Source of the DNA: Stappia albiluteola
GTDB taxonomy: Bacteria > Pseudomonadota > Alphaproteobacteria > Rhizobiales > Stappiaceae
NCBI RefSeq assembly: GCF_014050225.1
Contig: NZ_JACFXV010000063.1
Span: forward strand, 151,635-215,634
Length of the DNA: 64,000 nt
Direction of reading: 5' to 3'
A program made the position numbers and the translations under genes. Under the pieces are notes generated by a model. That model did no database searches and was not told where the DNA came from. It saw only the letters and a program-made list of their open reading frames with translations. Each line of letters opens with the position of its first letter. Positions within the stretch are counted from its first letter, which is position 1. Shown here piece after piece: positions 58,396 through 64,000 of this stretch.

Positions 58396-59247
58396 ATGCA
58401 AGTGTCGAACTCCAAGGCGGAAAATATCCGCGGCATCGAGGGCGTGCGCGACGACCTTGCCGCGCGTCTGCTGGAACTTGATGGCCGGCTCCAGGAACTG
58501 GCGAGCGAGCGCGCTCGCCTGGCGGCCCGTTTGGCCGAAGAGGAGGGCGAGGCTGCCGCAATGATCTGCGAAGCCAGTGAAACCCTGCGTCATCTCGTCG
58601 AGCGCCATGATGGATCGCTGCCGGTTTTCGCGCTCGAACATGTCTGGCGCGAACTCGCCGGGGCGGCGGTATCGGACGCGAATATCGTCATCCATTGCGA
58701 GGAATGCGAGGAAACGGCCTCGCTGCGGGATGCGATCCGCTACCATTTCGGTTTTTCACTTTCGGTTGAAGAAGCGGGCGACGCGCCGGATGTGGTGCGC
58801 AACGTCTCCGAAAGCGCGGGGGATATCGGTGTCATCCAGCTGAAGGAGCGCTCCGATCTGCCGTTCTGGCGCAGTCTCGGCGGCGCGGCGCCGGTAATCG
58901 TGGCAAGGCTTCCCTTCCTCGTCTCGGAAGAGCGGCCGGCCGACCTGCCCGCTCTGGTGATCGCCAAGCCCGGCCAGGCGGTATCCGGCGACATGCGCGC
59001 CTATGACGCGCGGTGGCGCGGCGCCCTGCCGGGGCCGCTGATGGCCGGCGGCATCGAGGTGCTTGCCTTCCACCGGACCGCGGAAGGCGTGGATGCCCTG
59101 ATCGGCGCGCCCTCCGACCTCGCCGAAGACGACGTCCGCATGATCTGCGCGCAGGCCGGAGCCGAGCCGGACACGCTGCGGCCGGTTGGCATCTACGCTT
59201 CGCCGATTGATGTCGAGGATACCGGCGACGGCGGGTTCGACGACTGA
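58396..59247 (+). CDS. Chorismate mutase/prephenate dehydratase-like protein, probably degenerate
   Basis: This 283-residue protein has two parts. The first 95 residues form a long helix-rich region (VRDDLAARLLELDGRLQELASERARLAARLAEEE) shaped like an AroQ chorismate mutase. The Lys and the Arg-Glu pair that bind the substrate are not in their usual places. The second part (about 95-260), including RNVSESAGDIGVIQLKE, resembles the substrate fold of prephenate dehydratase, but its Thr-Arg-Phe catalytic triplet is not obvious. It is followed by hisC and tyrC on the same strand, so a role in aromatic amino acid synthesis, perhaps regulatory, is inferred. Confidence in the coding gene is high and in the function low. 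Confidence 0.6.
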   Translation: MQVSNSKAENIRGIEGVRDDLAARLLELDGRLQELASERARLAARLAEEEGEAAAMICEASETLRHLVERHDGSLPVFALEHVWRELAGAAVSDANIVIHCEECEETASLRDAIRYHFGFSLSVEEAGDAPDVVRNVSESAGDIGVIQLKERSDLPFWRSLGGAAPVIVARLPFLVSEERPADLPALVIAKPGQAVSGDMRAYDARWRGALPGPLMAGGIEVLAFHRTAEGVDALIGAPSDLAEDDVRMICAQAGAEPDTLRPVGIYASPIDVEDTGDGGFDD

Positions 59248-59286
59248 AAAGATATGCAAGTGATCCGATAGAGAGCTGTAAACGCG

Positions 59287-60396
59287 ATGACTGCACCCGA
59301 CAGAGCCGCCAACAGGCCCGTTCCGCGTCCCGGCATTCTGGAGATCGCCCCCTATATCCCGGGGCGCTCCAAATCGACCGGCGGGGCGAAGCTGCACAAG
59401 CTGTCGTCCAACGAGACGCCGCTGGGTCCGAGCCCTCGCGCGCTGGAAGCCTACCGCGCCACGACAAGCCTTGAGCGTTACCCGGACGGTTCGTCGGCGG
59501 ACCTGCGTGCGGCGATCGCCCGCGTGCACGGCCTGAACGCCGACCGCATCATCTGCGGCAATGGCTCGGACGAACTGCTGGAGCTTGTCGCGCGCGCCTA
59601 TATCGGCCCGGGTGACGAGGCGATCTACAGCGAGTACGGCTTTCTGGTCTATAAGATCGCCATCCTCGCGGCGGGCGGGACGCCGGTCGTCGCGCCGGAA
59701 AAGGATCACACGACCGATGTCGATGCGATCCTTGCGCGTGTGACGGATCGCACCAAGGTCGTGTTCCTCGCCAATCCGAACAATCCGACGGGCACCTATA
59801 TTCCCTTCGACGAGGTGAAGCGCCTGCAGGCCGGGCTGCCGCCGCAGGTACTGCTGGTGCTGGATGCCGCCTACGCGGAATATGTGCGCCGCAACGACTA
59901 CGAGGCCGGCGTGGAGCTTGCCGCGACGGCGGAAAACGTCGTGATGACGCGCACCTTCTCCAAGATCTACGGCCTGGCGGCCTTGCGGCTTGGCTGGATC
60001 TATGGCCCCGAGCACGTGATCGACGCGTTGAACCGCATTCGCGGGCCCTTCAACGTCAATTCGGCTGCCATGGCCGCCGGCATTGCCGCCGTCGAGGATC
60101 GCGGCTTCGTCGAGGACGCCGTGCGGCATAACGAGACCTGGCTGCCGCGCGTGACGGAGGAAATCGAGGCGCTGGGCCTGAAGGTGACCCCGAGCGTCGG
60201 CAATTTCGTGCTGATCCATTTCCCGGAAGGCGGGGGCAAGACGGCGGCGGATGCGGATGCCTATCTCTCCGCCCGTGGCTGCGTGCTTCGCCAGGTCGGC
60301 GCCTATGGCCTGCCGAACGCCTTGCGCATGTCGATCGGAACCGAGGAAGCCAATCGCGACGTCGTCGCGGTGCTGAAGGACTTTCTCGCCACCTGA
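59287..60396 (+). CDS. hisC: Histidinol-phosphate aminotransferase family (HisC-type), probably acting on aromatic acids
   Basis: This 369-residue PLP enzyme has the HisC pattern: [13 protein letters not shown] (38-50), [16 protein letters not shown] (163-173), [10 protein letters not shown] with Asp193, and [15 protein letters not shown] with the PLP lysine Lys226. Placed between a chorismate-mutase-like gene and tyrC, and 39 bases after the former, it is more likely the aromatic-amino-acid transaminase (HisC2) than the histidine-pathway enzyme, although both activities are known in the family. tyrC begins 46 bases later on the same strand. Confidence 0.92.
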   Translation: MTAPDRAANRPVPRPGILEIAPYIPGRSKSTGGAKLHKLSSNETPLGPSPRALEAYRATTSLERYPDGSSADLRAAIARVHGLNADRIICGNGSDELLELVARAYIGPGDEAIYSEYGFLVYKIAILAAGGTPVVAPEKDHTTDVDAILARVTDRTKVVFLANPNNPTGTYIPFDEVKRLQAGLPPQVLLVLDAAYAEYVRRNDYEAGVELAATAENVVMTRTFSKIYGLAALRLGWIYGPEHVIDALNRIRGPFNVNSAAMAAGIAAVEDRGFVEDAVRHNETWLPRVTEEIEALGLKVTPSVGNFVLIHFPEGGGKTAADADAYLSARGCVLRQVGAYGLPNALRMSIGTEEANRDVVAVLKDFLAT

Positions 60397-60442
60397 AAAC
60401 TGAGGGCCGCCGGCTGGCCGCCCGCAAGATCGCAGATTTTTC

Positions 60443-61372
60443 ATGTCAGAACCGCTTTTCCGCCGGCTTGCCCTGATCGGCATTGGCCTTATCGGATCGT
60501 CCATTGCGCGCGTGGCCCGTGAGAAGGGTCTCGCCGGCGAGATCGTCGTGTCCACCCGCTCGGAAGAAACCCTGCGGCGGGCGGAGGAACTCGGCCTTGG
60601 CGATCGCTATTGCCTCGATGCGGCGGAAGCGGTGGAAGACGCGGATCTCGTGGTCGTTTGCGTGCCGGTCGGCGCAAGCGGCGCCATCGCGCGCTGGATC
60701 GGCCCTTCCCTGAAGAAGGGCGCGATCCTGACCGATGTCGGCTCGACCAAGGGGTCGGTGATCCGGCAGATGGGCGAGTTCGTGCCGGACGGGGTGCAGT
60801 TCATCCCCGGTCACCCGATTGCCGGCACCGAGCATTCCGGTCCGGATGCCGGCTTCGCCGAGCTGTTCCGCAATCGCTGGTGCATCCTGACGCCGCCCGC
60901 CGATGCCGACGAGGCGGCCATCGCGAAGCTCACGCAATTCTGGCAGGCCTGCGGGTCGATGGTCGATACGATGGACGCCGATCACCACGACCTGGTGCTG
61001 GCCATCGTTTCGCATCTGCCCCACATCATCGCCTACAATATCGTGGGGACGGCGGACGACCTTGAAACCGTCACCAAGTCGGAAGTCATCAAGTATTCCG
61101 CGTCCGGCTTCCGCGATTTCACGCGCCTTGCGGCTTCCGATCCGACCATGTGGCGGGACGTCTGCCTGCACAACAAGGACGCGATCCTGGAAATGCTGGC
61201 CCGGTTCTCGGAGGATCTCTCCGCCTTGCAGCGGGCGATCCGCTGGGGCGACGGCGATGCGCTGTTCAATCTCTTCACGCGCACGCGTTCCATCCGCCGC
61301 TCGATCATCGAGGCGGGGCAGGATACGGCGGTGCCGAATTTCGGTCGCGACATCGCCGAAGCGGGCGAGTGA
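60443..61372 (+). CDS. tyrC: Prephenate/arogenate dehydrogenase family protein
   Basis: The enzyme makes the tyrosine precursor 4-hydroxyphenylpyruvate or tyrosine itself. The 309-residue product has the NAD(P) motif LIGIGLIGSSIARVA near residue 10, the PVGASG and DVGSTKGSV segments, FIPGHPIAGTEHSG (substrate-binding His) and the LPHIIAYNIVG helical region. TyrC is preferred over TyrA because no chorismate mutase or ACT domain is attached. It closes the unit with the chorismate-mutase-like gene and hisC, and converges with folK 15 bases away. Confidence 0.94.
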   Translation: MSEPLFRRLALIGIGLIGSSIARVAREKGLAGEIVVSTRSEETLRRAEELGLGDRYCLDAAEAVEDADLVVVCVPVGASGAIARWIGPSLKKGAILTDVGSTKGSVIRQMGEFVPDGVQFIPGHPIAGTEHSGPDAGFAELFRNRWCILTPPADADEAAIAKLTQFWQACGSMVDTMDADHHDLVLAIVSHLPHIIAYNIVGTADDLETVTKSEVIKYSASGFRDFTRLAASDPTMWRDVCLHNKDAILEMLARFSEDLSALQRAIRWGDGDALFNLFTRTRSIRRSIIEAGQDTAVPNFGRDIAEAGE

Positions 61373-61387
61373 CGCGAGCGAGCTGCT

Positions 61388-61876
61388 TCAGAGCTTCGTG
61401 ATCTCGTCCTGTCCGGGGCAATCGACCAGCGCCTCGGCGGCGGTGCGTCCGTCGCCGAGCGGTGCGTCCGGCCAGATTTCAGCCAGCGGCACCAGCACGA
61501 AAGCCCGCTCGCCCATGCGGGGATGGGGAATGGAGAGCCCTTCCTCCTCGACACGGCTGTCGCCGTAGATCAGCACGTCGATATCGATGATGCGCGGCCC
61601 CCAGCGCACATCCCGCACCCGTCCCATCCGCCGCTCCACGTCAAGACAGCGGTCGAGCAGGTCGCGCGGCGGAAGCCCGGTCTCGATGATGACGCAGGCG
61701 TTGCGGTAATCGTCCTGCGGCACCGGCCCCCAGGGCGGCGTGCGATAGTCCGAGGAGCGGGCAGCGATGCGAATGTCGCCGCCTTCGCCGAGCAACCGCA
61801 GCGCCCGGTCCAGATGGGCCTTCGTGTCGCCGATATTCGAACCAAGGCCGAGGGCGGCGCGGATCGCTTTGGTCAT
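61388..61876 (-). CDS. folK: 6-hydroxymethyl-7,8-dihydropterin pyrophosphokinase
   Basis: FolK transfers pyrophosphate from ATP to the pterin alcohol, the step before dihydropteroate synthase. The 162-residue protein has ALGLGSNIGD, RTPPWGPVPQDDYRNACV, ERRMGRVRDVRWGPRIIDIDVLIYG and PHPRMGERAFVLVPLAEI, all family hallmarks. It starts one base after the folP stop on the same strand (TGACATG), so folP-folK is an operon. folB (dihydroneopterin aldolase), often between them in rhizobia, is not here. Confidence 0.96.
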   Translation of the reverse strand: MTKAIRAALGLGSNIGDTKAHLDRALRLLGEGGDIRIAARSSDYRTPPWGPVPQDDYRNACVIIETGLPPRDLLDRCLDVERRMGRVRDVRWGPRIIDIDVLIYGDSRVEEEGLSIPHPRMGERAFVLVPLAEIWPDAPLGDGRTAAEALVDCPGQDEITKL

Positions 61877-61877
61877 G

Positions 61878-62711
61878 TCAGACGTGTTCCCGGAAGATGG
61901 CGGCCGCCATGCGCGCCGCATCCTTGTGCGGACGCACGTCGTGGGCGCGGATGATCGCGGCCCCCTTCTGCATCGCGATCGTATGGACTGCAAGCGATCC
62001 GTAGAGCCGATCGTCGGTTTCCACTCCAAGGACGGCGCCGATCATGCGCTTGCGCGAGGCGCCGACCAGGAGGGGCAGCCCGTGCTTGTGCAGCTCTTCC
62101 AGGCGGTTGAGGACCTGGAAATTCTGGTCGACGGTCTTGCCGAAGCCGATCCCCGGGTCGAGCACCTGCCGTTCGCGCGCGATGCCGGCCCTTTCGGCAA
62201 GCCTCATGGAATTCTCGAAGAAGCGGTCGATATCGGCGAGGATGTCGAGACCGGCATCCGCCGCCTCGCGGTTGTGCATCATCACCACGGCGGCACCGGC
62301 CTCGGCCACCGTATCGGCCATCGCCGGATCGCGTTGCAGGCCCCAGACGTCGTTGACGATACTTGCGCCGAGGGCGAGGGCGCGCCTCGCGGTTTCCGCC
62401 TTGTAGGTGTCGATCGAAACCGGGCAGCCGAGCGCGATGACATGCTCGACGACAGGCGCAAGCCGCCGCCATTCCTCCTCCGCCGAAACGGCCGGCGCGC
62501 CCGGCCGGGTGCTTTCCCCGCCGATATCGAGGATATCCGCGCCTTCCGCGATCATCCGGCGTGCATGGTCAAGCGCGGCCGCGGGGGCATCGTGCCGGCC
62601 GCCATCGGAGAAGGAATCCGGTGTGACGTTCAAGATGCCCATGATCGCGGGCACGTCGAGCGTGAGGCTCGAATGGCGGAGCGTAAGGGGATCCGGGTGT
62701 CGCTCGATCAT
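61878..62711 (-). CDS. folP: Dihydropteroate synthase
   Basis: FolP condenses p-aminobenzoate with the pterin pyrophosphate and is the target of sulfonamides. The 277-residue TIM barrel shows MGILNVTPDSFSDGG near residue 24-38, ADILDIGGESTRPGA, SIDTYKAETARRAL, the LDPGIGFGKTVDQN loop and LPLLVGASRKRMIG. The ATG at 62711 is followed by an ordinary N-terminus. folK follows after one base. The end of the leader has no recognised riboswitch; the tetrahydrofolate motif was not looked for exhaustively. Confidence 0.96.
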   Translation of the reverse strand: MIERHPDPLTLRHSSLTLDVPAIMGILNVTPDSFSDGGRHDAPAAALDHARRMIAEGADILDIGGESTRPGAPAVSAEEEWRRLAPVVEHVIALGCPVSIDTYKAETARRALALGASIVNDVWGLQRDPAMADTVAEAGAAVVMMHNREAADAGLDILADIDRFFENSMRLAERAGIARERQVLDPGIGFGKTVDQNFQVLNRLEELHKHGLPLLVGASRKRMIGAVLGVETDDRLYGSLAVHTIAMQKGAAIIRAHDVRPHKDAARMAAAIFREHV

Positions 62712-62917
62712 GGAGGAGTTCCTTCGCCGCGCGAGGCGAGCGTGCGCAGGCCGCGAAATGCCGCGGGCCGAGACGCGACGTGATGCGCCCTTGCGCCCGG
62801 CAGGTCAAGGGCCGGCTGCGTTTCCCGGACGGACATGCCTGTTGTAAACTTCGCAGCAAGCTCTGTTTGACCCGGCGATGCGTTCCAAGCCAAGATGAGA
62901 GTGAACAGGAAACCAGC

Positions 62918-63409
62918 ATGCTCTCATCGATCAAACGCTTCATCCGACAGGTAACGCTTGGCGAAAATGGCCGGCTCGGCTTCGCCGAAGATGACCACAG
63001 GCTCGCGGCTGCAGCGCTTCTCGTCCATGTTATCGCGGTGGACGGCATCGTCGACGACGAAGAGCGCGTCGCGCTGAAAAAGGTGCTGCGCTCCGCCTAC
63101 AGTCTTACCGAGGAAGCCGCGGATGAGCTTATCCGCGAAGCGCATCAGCGCGACAATGAAGCAGTGGATCTGTATGGCTTCACGTCGGTGCTCAAGCGCA
63201 AGCTGCCGATCGAGGAGCGGCTCAAGGTCGTGGAGATGATGTGGGAGCTCGTTTACGCCGACGGTACGGTGCATGAGTTCGAGGACAACACCATCTGGCG
63301 CGTGGCCGAACTGCTCGGCGTATCGTCCCGCGACCGGCTTTCGCTGCGACGGAAGGTGGCGCGGGGGCACGATGATGAGGCGTTGCCGGAAGGCGACGAC
63401 GAGGACTGA
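62918..63409 (+). CDS. TerB-like tellurite resistance family protein
   Basis: This 163-residue, helical cytoplasmic protein has the TerB-type domain: HRLAAAALLVHVIAVDGIVDDEERVALKKVL, then LPIEERLKVVEMMWELVYADGTVHEFEDNTIWRVAELLGVS. The paired acidic DGxxDDEE and DGxxHEFE patches are the metal-binding sites of the family. The name comes from plasmid tellurite resistance, but most chromosomal copies have an unknown role. The ATG at 62918 has an AGGA site upstream. It is divergent from folP. Confidence 0.88.
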   Translation: MLSSIKRFIRQVTLGENGRLGFAEDDHRLAAAALLVHVIAVDGIVDDEERVALKKVLRSAYSLTEEAADELIREAHQRDNEAVDLYGFTSVLKRKLPIEERLKVVEMMWELVYADGTVHEFEDNTIWRVAELLGVSSRDRLSLRRKVARGHDDEALPEGDDED

Positions 63410-63479
63410 ACTAGAACGAGCGATTTCTCCCTGATCTCAAGGCCTTCACGCGCCGCGCGGATGCATTATACTGGCCTGC

Positions 63480-64000
63480 ATGTTTCTCGATCCCAAAGAC
63501 CTTGCCAATCGACCGAAGATCCTGATCGTCCTCCATCAGGAGCATTCAACTCCGGGCCGCGTCGGACAGGAATTGCTGAAGCGAGGCTTCGCTCTCGACA
63601 TCCGCAAGCCGCGATTCGGTGACGCCCTGCCGCGAACTCTCCAGGACCATGCCGGAGCCATCGTCTTCGGCGGGCCGATGAGCGCGAACGACACGGACGC
63701 CTTTATCCATCGCGAAATCGACTGGATCGACGTTCCGCTGAAGGAGGAAAAGCCCTTTCTGGGTATTTGCCTCGGAGCGCAGATGCTGGTGCGTCAGCTG
63801 GGCGGGTGCGTCGGCTGCCACGAGGAAGGACTGGTCGAGATCGGCTACTACGATATCGAGCCGACCGAGGCCGGCCGCTCGCTGATGCCGTGGCCGAAGA
63901 AAGTCTACCAGTGGCACCGGGAAGGCTTCGATCTGCCGAAGGAAGCGGAACTGCTTGCCAGCAGCGAGTCCTATCCCAACCAGGCAATTCGCGTCGGAAG
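63480..64000 (+). CDS. Class I glutamine amidotransferase, N-terminal part (cut by window end)
   Basis: This frame starts at the ATG at 63480 and is open to the window end (173 codons). It begins MFLDPKDLANRPKILIVLHQ and has the amidotransferase nucleophile loop FLGICLGAQMLVRQ with its Cys, and the later YQWHREGF that carries the catalytic His. The domain resembles stand-alone glutamine amidotransferases of the GMP synthase type, which release ammonia for an unknown partner. The C-terminal part, with the catalytic Glu, lies beyond the window, so the length is not known. Confidence 0.85.
   Translation, partial: MFLDPKDLANRPKILIVLHQEHSTPGRVGQELLKRGFALDIRKPRFGDALPRTLQDHAGAIVFGGPMSANDTDAFIHREIDWIDVPLKEEKPFLGICLGAQMLVRQLGGCVGCHEEGLVEIGYYDIEPTEAGRSLMPWPKKVYQWHREGFDLPKEAELLASSESYPNQAIRVG

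Overview
This 64 kb window is ordinary core chromosome from an alphaproteobacterium of the order Rhizobiales, most likely family Rhizobiaceae (Rhizobium, Sinorhizobium or Shinella type). The evidence is the high GC content, the large NAD-dependent glutamate dehydrogenase, the glnK-amtB unit under an apparent sigma-54 promoter, phaA-phaB with a divergent phaR, the split cytochrome c maturation cluster ccmABCDG, the metX-metW pair, the hisC-tyrC pair, and several families typical of rhizobia (DUF1674, host attachment protein, soluble PII-linked Amt). I assign 64 protein genes. I found no rRNA, tRNA, CRISPR array, insertion sequence, prophage or integrated element. The first and last genes are cut by the window ends.

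Layout. 1-8.4 kb: 3' end of a glutamate dehydrogenase and an MFS transporter (+), then a leftward block purH, heparinase-like gene, rsmB, htpX. 8.5-14.8 kb: rightward block with a DUF1674 protein, an aminotransferase overlapping ftsK, lolA and an ATP-grasp gene, closed by a two-way terminator. 14.9-23 kb: leftward acnA, then rightward ccmA-ccmB-ccmC-ccmD-ccmG, a secreted DUF1223 thiol protein and a CDF cation transporter. 23-26.8 kb: nitrogen-sensing block on the minus strand, glnK-amtB plus a second amtB, each with its own terminator. 26.8-39.4 kb: small housekeeping and accessory genes (DUF924, TusA, pterin dehydratase, host attachment protein, PAP2 phosphatase, isomerase, LysE exporter), an L,D-transpeptidase beside a sensorless hybrid histidine kinase, an AEC transporter, gluQRS, a DNA glycosylase, DUF2254, VOC protein and carboxylesterase. 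39.5-42.7 kb: polyhydroxybutyrate locus phaB, phaA and phaR. 42.7-50.3 kb: heme-binding-like protein, gamma-glutamyltransferase, a small protein, a membrane protein, rpmF, mtgA, a cyclopropane fatty acid synthase, ispA and an anchored unknown protein. 50.3-54.6 kb: small ferredoxin, argG, opgG and a cupin. 54.6-64 kb: gloB, methyltransferase, metX-metW, a chorismate-mutase-like protein with hisC and tyrC, folP-folK, a TerB-like protein and a truncated glutamine amidotransferase.

Functional themes are nitrogen status (Gdh, GlnK, two Amt, ArgG), carbon storage (PhaA, PhaB, PhaR), aromatic and methionine biosynthesis, and envelope maintenance (LolA, L,D-transpeptidase, MtgA, OpgG, PAP2, FtsK, HtpX). 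I do not see a convincing new multi-gene system. The best leads are modest: a chorismate mutase/prephenate dehydratase-like probable pseudoenzyme, a cytoplasmic gamma-glutamyltransferase with a changed nucleophile context, a sensorless hybrid kinase next to an L,D-transpeptidase, an inverted-repeat element overlapping the phaA stop codon, and a perfect 10-bp inverted repeat upstream of glnK.
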